Source of the DNA: Methylobacterium nodulans ORS 2060
GTDB taxonomy: Bacteria; Pseudomonadota; Alphaproteobacteria; Rhizobiales; Beijerinckiaceae
Direction: 5' to 3'
NCBI RefSeq assembly: GCF_000022085.1
Contig: NC_011894.1
Location: 4,083,001-4,147,000 of the forward strand
Length of the DNA stretch: 64,000 nucleotides
Shown here: positions 50,942 to 58,779 of the stretch, one piece after another
Position numbering within the stretch: the first letter of the stretch is position 1
Layout of the letters: every line of letters begins with the position of its first letter
Notes under the pieces: model-generated
What the model was told of the DNA's origin: nothing
Databases searched by the model: none
The model's input: the letters and a program-made list of their open reading frames with translations, nothing else
Made by a program: the position numbers and the translations under genes

Positions 50942-53900
50942 TCACGATGCCCGCCGCGCGCCAGCGGCGTGCAGCGTCCCGCCCGGCCGCATCTCGCGCT
51001 GCGCCATTGCCATCCACATCCGCTCATATTCGGCCCGCATCGCCTTGGCGTTCGCGTCGGCGTTGCGCTGGTCGGCCTCCGGGTCGCCCGTCGACTGCGT
51101 GTTGATGGTGGCGTTGAAGACCGGTCCCTGCTGGGCCGCGTTGGCGTTTGCGGCTTGCTGCATGGCCGCCGAAACCGCGGCGCCGGCCGGCGCCACATAG
51201 CCGCCAGCGGCATAGCCCCGGAGGTTCGCCCGGAGGGTGTCCAGGGCCGACACTCCAATCCGCGACGTGGTCGCCGCGTCGAGCACGTATTCGCCGCGGT
51301 GGACAATGCCGGCCGGCTCGAAGCGGCCGCCCGCGCCGGTGTAGCCGCCATCCGCAAAGCCGAAGAACTTGCTGGCCGCAGCCATGATGCTGCCCAGCCC
51401 GCCCAATGAGCCGCCCCCCGGAAGGTCGGGCCCGTAGCCGCCCTGCGCCATCGTCGGCAGGGCGCGCGAGCCGCCGCCGATGCCATCGAACAGACCGCTG
51501 ACCAGGGCGTCGATGCCCTTGTTCATCAGCTTGTCGATGATGCGGTCGAAGACGTTCTTGAGCGCCTCGGCCGCGGAGACACCGCGGCGGAGATCCGAGG
51601 CGAGGCCGGAGAAGGCGTCCTTGGCGATGTCCTTCGCTTCCTTCAGGGTGTCGACCATCCGCATCCCCTCGGCCTCCGGACTGTCCATGCCGAGGCCGGT
51701 GCCGCGCAGGCGGGAGGCGATCCGCTGCTCGCTGTCGGTGCGTCCGAGCTGCTCGGTCTCGAACCTCACCTCGCGCATCAGGGCGCTGTTCTGGACCTGG
51801 GCGTTGCGCTTGGCCCAGGCGTCGGCGCTCTCCAGCAGGGCCTGCGCCTCCCCACGGGCGCCCTCCGAGACCTTGCCCAGGCCGTCGTTGATGAGCTTCT
51901 GGGCGTTCTGGTACTCCAGTCCGAGCCGGGTGCCCTTCTCGACCGCCTCGTTGAGGAGCTCCTGCGCCTTCTCGCGCCGGGCCGCCTCATAGGTGGTCTC
52001 GTCCGTCGTCCTCACCTGGGCCCCGAGGATGTCCGCCTGCCGCCGCGTCGCGACGTTGCCCTGCGTGTTCCGGTTGATGACCCGGTCGGCCCAGTCGAGG
52101 AACTGCCCGACCGTCCGGCCAGCGATGATGCCCGGGTTGGCGTTGATCGCCTTCTGGGAGAAGTAGGCGGACGCCGCCTCGTTCGGATCGGCGTTCAACA
52201 GCCGGGTGGCACGGTCGGCGCCGGCGAACCACGCGACGTACTGGTTCCGGTTGGTGGTCGGCAGGTTGGCCTTCTCCAGCGCCCGGCGGTTCTCCTCGGC
52301 GAGGACGCGGATCAGCGTGATGCTGTCCTCACGGTCGGTGCGCCGGCCGAGGATCTCGTCGCGGCTCATGTTGGCCGCGCGGTCGGGGAAGGCCTTCCGG
52401 AACAGCCGCTCCCAGGTCTCCTCGATGAACTGGCCGAGGCCCGTCGCGGTCGAGCGCGGGTTCCTCGCGAAGCGGTCGCCACCACTCTCGTGGTTGATCA
52501 TCGCCTGGATGAAGTCGCCCTGGACCGCGGTCGCCTTGGCCCGCTCCTCGGCCTCCTTCTGGATGCGCTCGATGTTGAGCCGGGACACCTCGACCTCGGC
52601 GTCACGGGACGCGATCACCTTCAGGCGGGCGTCGCGCTCCGCCCGGATCATGGCGAGGTCGCGCGGGTCGGCGAGGGCCTCGCGCGCGGCGAACTCCGCC
52701 TCGACGTCCGTGCGCTTCGGCAGCTTCTCGAGGCCCTGGGCGCGCAGCGCCGCCGCGAGCCGTTGGGTCTCCTCGGCCTTCGCCCGGTCGACCGAGTTGA
52801 GCCCGACGTTGGCGTTCGCGTTCTGAGCCGCGCGCACCATCTGCGCGGACGCGACCGAGCCCCACTTCTCCACGTCCTCGCGCATGGTGCGCGCAAGGCT
52901 GGAGAGGCGCTCGAAGGCCGCCTGGACCTGCCCCAGCTGGGTTCCGTCCAGCATGAATTTGGCGGGGTCGGAGATCGCCTTGCGCAGCTTCTCGGCGGCG
53001 TTCTCGGTGTCCCGCAGCTCGCGCTGGGAGGTGTCCAGCTGCCGGACGAGGTCCATGACCTCCAGACCGCGCTGCGAGGCCGCGGACCGCTCGCGCACGG
53101 CAGCCTGGGCCCGCTGCTCCTGCTTGAGCAGGTCGATCCGCTTCCGGATGTCCGCGGCTTCGGCATCGAGGCGGCCGGATGCGCCCGGGAGATTGCCCAG
53201 GAGGCCGCCGCGCGCCGAGCGGTTGGACTGCAGCTGCTCCTCGAGGAGCTTGATCTGGCGGTCGATGCCGGGGCCGCCGAACGCATCGGCCATGCGCTCG
53301 CCGATCTTGTCCCAGACGTCGCCGAAGATCCGCCCGAAGGCGGAGGTCTTGTCGCCGAGCGAGGAGGTGAGGTTGGCCGCCTTGGTCAGACTGGCCGCGT
53401 AGGCGTCGAGGAGCACCCGCTGCGCGCCGAGCCGGTCACCCTGGGCCACGAGGGTCTGGATGTTCTCGCGGGTGCGGGCGTTCAGGAACCCGAGCTTCTC
53501 GTTCAGGGTCTCCGCGCCGCGCGCGGGATCCGCGAAGGCCTGGGCCAGCTCCTTGTAGGCGTCGGGCAGCTCCTGACCGGTCGTGGCGGCGAAGTCCTTG
53601 GCCGTCTTGCCGAGCCCGACCAGCATGTCGGCGCCGATCTTGCCCGTGGAGGCGAAGGTGGCCGCCATGGTGCGGGCCTCGCGCCGCGAGACCTCGCTCG
53701 CCGCGGCGATCGCCTCGCCGGCCGCAGTGACCTGCCCGGCCGACACCCCCGATGCCCGCCCCATGCCGGCGAGCAGGCGGTCCGTCTCCCGCATGCTGGA
53801 GCCGTAGGACAAGGCCGCAGCGGTGGCGGTGACGGCGGCCACGCCCATCGCGCCGAGGGCGCCCCCGAGGAGCCCGACGCTGCGGAGCGCCCCCATGGCG

Positions 53901-54733
53901 CTGGAGCCGATGCCCGTGATCGCGCCCTTCAGACCGCCCTGCGACCCCGCCATGATCTGGTAGATCTGCGGGCCCTGCTGGGCCAGGGTCTGCATCGGCG
54001 AGATGCCGGACGCCAGCGACGAGAAGACGTCGTTGGCCTGATAGCCGAGGTTCTGCAGCTCGTAGGCGGAGAGCTTCGCGGCCTTGCCCGAGGCGTCCGT
54101 GTTCGAAATGAAGCGCCGGATCGCCTGCTCCTGCGCCACGTAGACGGCATTCGTCTGGGCGACCGCGCGCTTGTGTTGGTCCTCGGTGATGATCCGGGCC
54201 TTGAGCGCCGCGTCTGCCTTGGCCAGCTGATCGTCGCGCTTCTGCTGGGCCGCCGTCAGGGGGTCGAGGGAAGCGGCGATCGCGCGGTTCTGGGCGTCGT
54301 TCGTGATCGTGCCGGCGGCGTAGCTGAGCGAGCCCATGCGCCGGCTGGCTTGCCGGACGAGGTTGTCGGCGTTTACGGAGGCGAGCTGCGCCTGCCCCTG
54401 CGTGCTGAGGGTGGCCCACTGGCGCTGCGCGCGCGCCGCGCGGTCCATCGCCTCGCTGTACTTCAGGATTTTTTGGGTCGCGAGCTCCCAGATCTGGTTG
54501 GCGCGCTCCTGCGTGGTCGTCCCGCTCGAGACAGCGAGCGCCAGGGTGCGCGAGATCCGGGAGAGCTGGTCATGGGCCCGGTAGAGCGGATCGAAGGACC
54601 GCTCGAGGCGATCCATGGCGCCCGCCATCGTGCCGATGGAGCCACTGGTGCTCTCGATCTTGCGCTGCGCATCCGCGAAGCCCTGCGTGCGGGCCTGGAT
54701 GGTCAGCTGGCGGATGCTCTCGATGGACGCCAT
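50942..54733 (-). CDS. Tail tape-measure protein with a lytic transglycosylase domain
   Basis: 1,263 residues from MASIESIRQLTIQARTQGFA. Long helical and coiled-coil stretches, a hydrophobic middle (VGLLGGALGAMGVAAVTATA), and at about residues 740-890 a lysozyme-like domain: FIQAMINHESGGDRFARNPR (catalytic glutamate in NHESGG), ATGLGQFIEETWERLF and AYFSQKAINANPGIIAG. The end carries GRFEPAGIVHRGEYVLDAAT, common at the end of tape measures. It sets tail length and may cut the cell wall on entry. I use the ATG at 54733; the earlier one at 54832 lies in the chaperone gene. Confidence 0.92.
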   Translation of the reverse strand: MASIESIRQLTIQARTQGFADAQRKIESTSGSIGTMAGAMDRLERSFDPLYRAHDQLSRISRTLALAVSSGTTTQERANQIWELATQKILKYSEAMDRAARAQRQWATLSTQGQAQLASVNADNLVRQASRRMGSLSYAAGTITNDAQNRAIAASLDPLTAAQQKRDDQLAKADAALKARIITEDQHKRAVAQTNAVYVAQEQAIRRFISNTDASGKAAKLSAYELQNLGYQANDVFSSLASGISPMQTLAQQGPQIYQIMAGSQGGLKGAITGIGSSAMGALRSVGLLGGALGAMGVAAVTATAAALSYGSSMRETDRLLAGMGRASGVSAGQVTAAGEAIAAASEVSRREARTMAATFASTGKIGADMLVGLGKTAKDFAATTGQELPDAYKELAQAFADPARGAETLNEKLGFLNARTRENIQTLVAQGDRLGAQRVLLDAYAASLTKAANLTSSLGDKTSAFGRIFGDVWDKIGERMADAFGGPGIDRQIKLLEEQLQSNRSARGGLLGNLPGASGRLDAEAADIRKRIDLLKQEQRAQAAVRERSAASQRGLEVMDLVRQLDTSQRELRDTENAAEKLRKAISDPAKFMLDGTQLGQVQAAFERLSSLARTMREDVEKWGSVASAQMVRAAQNANANVGLNSVDRAKAEETQRLAAALRAQGLEKLPKRTDVEAEFAAREALADPRDLAMIRAERDARLKVIASRDAEVEVSRLNIERIQKEAEERAKATAVQGDFIQAMINHESGGDRFARNPRSTATGLGQFIEETWERLFRKAFPDRAANMSRDEILGRRTDREDSITLIRVLAEENRRALEKANLPTTNRNQYVAWFAGADRATRLLNADPNEAASAYFSQKAINANPGIIAGRTVGQFLDWADRVINRNTQGNVATRRQADILGAQVRTTDETTYEAARREKAQELLNEAVEKGTRLGLEYQNAQKLINDGLGKVSEGARGEAQALLESADAWAKRNAQVQNSALMREVRFETEQLGRTDSEQRIASRLRGTGLGMDSPEAEGMRMVDTLKEAKDIAKDAFSGLASDLRRGVSAAEALKNVFDRIIDKLMNKGIDALVSGLFDGIGGGSRALPTMAQGGYGPDLPGGGSLGGLGSIMAAASKFFGFADGGYTGAGGRFEPAGIVHRGEYVLDAATTSRIGVSALDTLRANLRGYAAGGYVAPAGAAVSAAMQQAANANAAQQGPVFNATINTQSTGDPEADQRNADANAKAMRAEYERMWMAMAQREMRPGGTLHAAGARRAS

Positions 54734-54771
54734 CGGGGATCCTGGACAAGGGGAAGGGGCCGGCGGGGGTG

Positions 54772-55139
54772 TCACCCCGCGCCGGGAGAGGGCGGCGGCG
54801 TGGGAGCCGACGCGCGGAGGTGCTCGAGCCACCTCCGATCAAGGGCGACGACCAAGCGTTTGAGGCGCTCGAATTGGTCGTTGCAGTGGATGCCGTGCCG
54901 GTCGGCCCAGGCGGCAATCGTGGACCAGGGGATCTGACCGACGGCGCCGAAGCCCAGCGGCCTCTCCCCCGTCAGGTCCCAGAAGCAGTCCCAGGCCGTC
55001 GCGGCCAGCTCCGGCAAGTCCGGGCGGGCGAGGAGAGCCGCGGGTGGCGGCTTCCCCTCGGCGAGGTTCTCCTCGGCGAGGTCGAGGAGGAATTCGAGCT
55101 TTTCGCCCCACTCAAATTGCCACTCGAGGGCGGCGACTA
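54772..55139 (-). CDS. Tail assembly chaperone frameshift product, gpT-like part
   Basis: In the -1 frame after the slip site the sequence continues VVAALEWQFEWGEKLEFLLD, then ARPDLPELAATAWDCFWDLT, IPWSTIAAWADRHGI, ending at 54772. There is no good start of its own at 55139; it is probably made only as an extension of the gene before. In lambda the gpT part binds the tape measure during tail assembly. It ends 38 bases before the tape-measure ATG. Confidence 0.8.
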
Positions 55140-55553
55140 CTTTCCCTCGGCGTCCTTCTGGTCCTGCTCGCTCTCGTTCGCGACCAGATTGGCCGCCCAG
55201 ATCACGGCGTCATACAGGCGGACGTAGTCCGGGTCCGTGAGGAGCTGCTTGGCGAGCTCCTTCGAGAAGGGGACCTTCACCGTCTCCTCCTCGTCCTCGA
55301 ACAGGTTGTCCCAGTCGAGCAGGACGGCCTCCGCGAGGCACTCGCCGGTGATCCGGTCGCGCTCCCGCGGGTCGATCCCGCGGATGCGCTTCTCGCGCGG
55401 CACGGCGTCGACCAGCCGGTCCATCAGGGTCCGGTAATCCACGTTACCGAGCCCGCGGACCCGGAGGCGGAGGTTGCCCGCCTGCGGGATGTCATCGACC
55501 CAGCGCCCCTGCTCCAGGAGCGCCGAGTTCGTCTTGAAAGACTTGAGCTTCAC
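55137..55553 (-). CDS. Tail assembly chaperone, gpG-like
   Basis: 138 residues, MKLKSFKTNSALLEQGRWVD, with VRGLGNVDYRTLMDRLVDAV and LLTDPDYVRLYDAVIWAANL. It lies between the major tail protein and the tape measure, the place of lambda G. The last codons GAG-GGA-AAG-TAG include the heptamer GGGAAAG, identical to lambda's slip site. Confidence 0.82.
   Translation of the reverse strand: MKLKSFKTNSALLEQGRWVDDIPQAGNLRLRVRGLGNVDYRTLMDRLVDAVPREKRIRGIDPRERDRITGECLAEAVLLDWDNLFEDEEETVKVPFSKELAKQLLTDPDYVRLYDAVIWAANLVANESEQDQKDAEGK
55140..55146 (-). promoter_or_regulatory. Programmed -1 frameshift site GGGAAAG
   Basis: The heptamer is directly followed by the stop TAG of the gpG-like gene. Sliding back by one gives GGG-AAA-GTA and opens 122 further codons of plausible protein. 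The sequence is the same as the lambda G/GT slip site. Confidence 0.85.
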
Positions 55554-55776
55554 GCTGGGGTTCCCTTGGCGGCCGGGGGATACGCGGTGCTACATCTGCC
55601 GGCTCTTCAGATGCTGGGGCCGCCTTCGCGGAGATCACCTCCTTGGCGTGCCCCTTGCCGACGATCAGGTCGGCAAACTCGTTGGAGACCTCGACCTGCT
55701 GCCCGGCGACGTAGCGCACCGGGGCTTGACCGGTCGGCCAGCCCTCGAAGCTCTCCAGGATCTTGACCGTCTTCAT
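55492..55776 (-). CDS. Small prophage protein of unknown function
   Basis: 94 residues from MKTVKILESFEGWPTGQAPV, continuing RYVAGQQVEVSNEFADLIVG-KGHAKEV. The first half looks structured (a short beta protein as in head-tail joining genes); the second half is Pro/Glu-rich. It overlaps the gpG-like start by 62 bases, so its true end may be earlier. Confidence 0.6.
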   Translation of the reverse strand: MKTVKILESFEGWPTGQAPVRYVAGQQVEVSNEFADLIVGKGHAKEVISAKAAPASEEPADVAPRIPRPPREPQREAQVFQDELGAPGAGALGR

Positions 55777-55787
55777 CGGCCGCCTCC

Positions 55788-56714
55788 TCACGCCACGCCA
55801 CGCGTGATCTGGATGGAGGCGCCGATGCCGCTGTCGAAGCGGGCGCGGAACGGAATGGTGACCATCGCGTCATCCGTGTTGCCGCCCGGCTGGCGTTCAC
55901 CATTCAGGAACAGGGCGTTCGGCATCGAGAAGGTGTACTTCTCATTGGCGACCGTCCCGACCGTGAAGGAGATCGCGCCACCCTCGTGGTTGAGGACGCG
56001 CTGGTAGAGCGTGTTGGTCTCGAAGTAGACCTGCAGCGAGCCGGTCACGTCGGCGCGGCCGAGGCCGATGCTGTCGGTGTACAGCGAGCCGACCAGCGGG
56101 CGGGTGCGGCCGTTGTTGGCGACCGCGAGGCTCAGCTGGCGCACCTTGGAGGTCGCCCCGCCGACAGTCAGCCCCGCGACGCTGCCACTTGCCGACTGGA
56201 TCGCCTTGGTGTTCGCGGCCGTGTAGGTCGCGCCCGCGATGATCGCCGTGTCGAGCGCCTCGCTCCGGCCCAGCAGGTCGAAGGAGCCGGTGATCAGGGC
56301 GCGCGAGTTGATCGCCAGGGTGAAGGTGTTGATCACGCACCCGCTGAAGCGGCTGAAGCTGAAGCTGCCCCCGCCGAGGTCGAGCCGCTCCTCGAAGGTC
56401 AGCGAGCGCTGAACCGTCCCGTTCTTCAGGACATTCCCGGCCCAGGTGCCGCACAGCGCGGCCTCCAGGATGTCGTCCAGCGAGCCGTAGCTGAGCTCGA
56501 AGTTGTAGCCGCCGGTGACGTCCTGGCCGACCTGCTGCTCGTCCGAGACGTTGCGGTCGGCGCGGATCTCGTCCGAGACCGCGGTCGCCTTGTCGGTCCG
56601 CGGCCCGCCGCCGGTCGAGCGCAGCAGCTTGAAGGTAGGCGTGGCCGGCACCACTCCGTAGGCGGTCTCAAGGACGTAGGCGATCTGACGCCCACTGCCT
56701 GCTGCAATGGTCAT
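55788..56714 (-). CDS. Major tail tube protein
   Basis: 308 residues from MTIAAGSGRQIAYVLETAYG, then VPATPTFKLLRSTGGGPRTD. It shows the typical phage tail-tube start (ETxYGxxPxxP), a beta-rich body (YNFELSYGSLDDILEAALCG, TFTLAINSRALITGSFDLLG) and an end of repeated strands. It lies between the tail terminator and chaperone genes. It matches the DUF2597/phage tail tube type rather than lambda V. Confidence 0.85.
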   Translation of the reverse strand: MTIAAGSGRQIAYVLETAYGVVPATPTFKLLRSTGGGPRTDKATAVSDEIRADRNVSDEQQVGQDVTGGYNFELSYGSLDDILEAALCGTWAGNVLKNGTVQRSLTFEERLDLGGGSFSFSRFSGCVINTFTLAINSRALITGSFDLLGRSEALDTAIIAGATYTAANTKAIQSASGSVAGLTVGGATSKVRQLSLAVANNGRTRPLVGSLYTDSIGLGRADVTGSLQVYFETNTLYQRVLNHEGGAISFTVGTVANEKYTFSMPNALFLNGERQPGGNTDDAMVTIPFRARFDSGIGASIQITRGVA

Positions 56715-56742
56715 GTGTCGCTCCAAAGTGGTGGGCGGAAAG

Positions 56743-57153
56743 TCAGCCGACGGAATCGGCCTCATACGGCACGGAGATCGACAGCGCGTAGTAGTTGCCG
56801 AGGTCGTTCCGATCGTCGTGGGCGGGGGACGTCGGGCCGTAGCAGCGGAAGTGGCCGACGGTCAGGCCCCGGAAGAGAGCGGCGAGCTCGTCCATCCAGG
56901 CCGAGCCTTCATCAACCCCCAGGCCGCGTTCGAGGTGCAGGACGAGGCGGAAGGTGCCGGTCTCGCGGTACACGGTGCTGCCCGGTGAGCCGACGGTGAT
57001 GGGCTCGGAGCTGGCCAGGGGGTAGGAGACCGCGAGGTAGCGCGAGCCGTCCTTGGGCGTGGTGCCCTTGGTGTTCGGGTACACGACGGGGCAGCGGGTC
57101 CAGGTCTCGTCCAGGCGCGCCTTCACGGCCGCCATGACGGTGCTCAGGGCCAT
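56743..57153 (-). CDS. Tail terminator-like protein
   Basis: 136 residues, MALSTVMAAVKARLDETWTR, with VYRETGTFRLVLHLERGLGV and the end YYALSISVPYEADSVG. Length and layout (alpha-beta sheet with a late hydrophobic strand) fit a DUF4128-type tail terminator that caps the tube. Its position between the head-tail genes and the tube gene agrees. Confidence 0.7.
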   Translation of the reverse strand: MALSTVMAAVKARLDETWTRCPVVYPNTKGTTPKDGSRYLAVSYPLASSEPITVGSPGSTVYRETGTFRLVLHLERGLGVDEGSAWMDELAALFRGLTVGHFRCYGPTSPAHDDRNDLGNYYALSISVPYEADSVG

Positions 57154-57154
57154 G

Positions 57155-57832
57155 TCAGCCGCCTCGGCCCGGATCGATGGAGATGGCGGGCTGCCGGGTC
57201 AGCCACTCCTCGTGGAGCTTCGGGGTGCCGCCGCGGACCTCGCGTGCCAGCTGCGCGGCGCTCGCGGACTGCGCCCACGCGCCGATCGCGCCAGCCGGGA
57301 AGCTCCGGTAGGTGAAGCCCACGTAGGCCACGTTGCCGAAGCGCCGCTTTGCCAACGCCGCCACGCCCTCGTACACGCCGTCGGGCGCCTGCCGGGACCA
57401 GCCGCGCTCGATCCTCCTGGCGTACGGCTGAGTGTTCAGCACGACGTACGCTTCGGCCGGCGGGATCTTGTTGATGTCGAAGGGCTGGTCGTCGGCGAAC
57501 CACTGGTGGCTGGCCTGATACCGCCCACTCAAGACCGGCGAGTGCACCTGCAGCATGCCGTCCACCCACTCGATCACGTCCGTGAGCAGGTGGAACTCGT
57601 AGATGATCCGCGACGTCGGCCGGACCGTGCTCAGATCCTCGCGCTTGCCGCCGTCCACGTAGAGGTCGTGCTCCGGCACATAGCCGAGCGCGCGCTCGTT
57701 CTGGAACTGCGCCCGCTGGAACTCCTCGTTGGCAAACTCGCGCAAGTGCTGGGCCTGCACCTCGGGCGACAGCCCCTCATCAATGAGGAGCTGCAGGTCC
57801 CGCTGGATCGGCGCGATGCGGTCGCGCGCCAT
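57155..57832 (-). CDS. Head-tail joining protein, hypothetical
   Basis: 225 residues. Helical first part (DRIAPIQRDLQLLIDEGLSP, LREFANEEFQRAQFQNERAL), then VHSPVLSGRYQASHQWFADD, typical of HK97 gp10-like proteins in which SGRYxxS and a cluster of NxxPYAxxIExG (here NTQPYARRIERG) occur. Likely a head-tail connector. Its stop and the start of the next gene are one base apart. Confidence 0.7.
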   Translation of the reverse strand: MARDRIAPIQRDLQLLIDEGLSPEVQAQHLREFANEEFQRAQFQNERALGYVPEHDLYVDGGKREDLSTVRPTSRIIYEFHLLTDVIEWVDGMLQVHSPVLSGRYQASHQWFADDQPFDINKIPPAEAYVVLNTQPYARRIERGWSRQAPDGVYEGVAALAKRRFGNVAYVGFTYRSFPAGAIGAWAQSASAAQLAREVRGGTPKLHEEWLTRQPAISIDPGRGG

Positions 57833-58161
57833 CAGCCTCTCACCAGCAGGTCGTAGCGGACCACGGTGTCCCCGAGCTCGACCGGGTTGGCGTATTCGAC
57901 GTTCCGCGCCCGGCCGCTCACCACCATGGTGTCGAGCCGCTCCGGGACTTGGTCGGCCGGGAAGCCGGCGGCCGTGAGCTCAGTCGGCAAGAGCACCACC
58001 TTGGAGTCGCCCTGCTCGATCCCGTTGCCGATCTCGCGCGGGGTGTAGCCGCGAACGAAGGCGCGCATCGTGTAGGGCACCCCGTTGTGCTTGAGCGTCA
58101 CGGTCTGGCCATTCGCCGCGATCTGACGGTCCAGCATGGCGATCGCCTGCTCTGGGCTCAC
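57832..58161 (-). CDS. Head-tail stopper-like protein
   Basis: 109 residues, MSPEQAIAMLDRQIAANGQT with VTLKHNGVPYTMRAFVRGYT. The size, beta-rich makeup and place after the connector gene fit a head-tail closure protein. Start overlaps the preceding stop (ATGA-type overlap at 58158-58161). Confidence 0.65.
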   Translation of the reverse strand: MSPEQAIAMLDRQIAANGQTVTLKHNGVPYTMRAFVRGYTPREIGNGIEQGDSKVVLLPTELTAAGFPADQVPERLDTMVVSGRARNVEYANPVELGDTVVRYDLLVRG

Positions 58162-58772
58162 GCGATCACCCCGCGCACGTAGGGCCAGAGCAGGGCCTCA
58201 GCCTCCGGATGGGCCAACTTCCCCTCCGCCGATGGCGTGCCGTAGGTGAAGCTGCCGACGCCGACGACGTTCTCGCCCTTGAGATTCGGGTCGCGGCCGC
58301 GCGACGCCACCATGGCGCCGACCATCAGGATCGCCGCGCGCTCGACCTCTGCCGGCAGATCTGAGCCAGCCTCGCCCGGCAGGATCCAGCCCGTGGTGTA
58401 TTCCACTGCAGTGGTCGTGCCCTGCCAAAGCGCGGGGCGCCCGCCGCTCATCCGGTAGAGAGTCGCGCCCTCGCGCACCCAGTCGGTCTCACCGCCGAGC
58501 GGCACGCCGTCGGACGAGATGCTGAGGATCTGGATCGGATCCCGGGAGAGGATGATCTCGCTCGGAGGGCGGAACGAGAGAGAGAACGTCTCCCGCACCG
58601 TCTCCCGGCCGAACGAGCGGCCGCAATGTCGCACGATCGAGCCGGAGGCCTGCGCGATCAGGCGGGTCAGCTGCGCGTTCGAGATGGTGGCGGGCACGCT
58701 GACGTCCAGGCGCACGTTCTCGGGCGTGGTGAGCGCCGAAGCGGTCGCCGGAACGATGACGGTCACGCTCAT
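58158..58772 (-). CDS. Phage head-tail connector (gp6-like)
   Basis: 204 residues. VRLDVSVPATISNAQLTRLI, QASGSIVRHCGRSFGRETVR and the WILPGE segment followed by LPAEVERAAILMVGAMVASR are the pattern of HK97 gp6-type adaptor proteins, which form a ring under the portal. It is followed in order by stopper, joining and terminator genes. Confidence 0.8.
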   Translation of the reverse strand: MSVTVIVPATASALTTPENVRLDVSVPATISNAQLTRLIAQASGSIVRHCGRSFGRETVRETFSLSFRPPSEIILSRDPIQILSISSDGVPLGGETDWVREGATLYRMSGGRPALWQGTTTAVEYTTGWILPGEAGSDLPAEVERAAILMVGAMVASRGRDPNLKGENVVGVGSFTYGTPSAEGKLAHPEAEALLWPYVRGVIA

Positions 58773-58779
58773 CCGCGGC

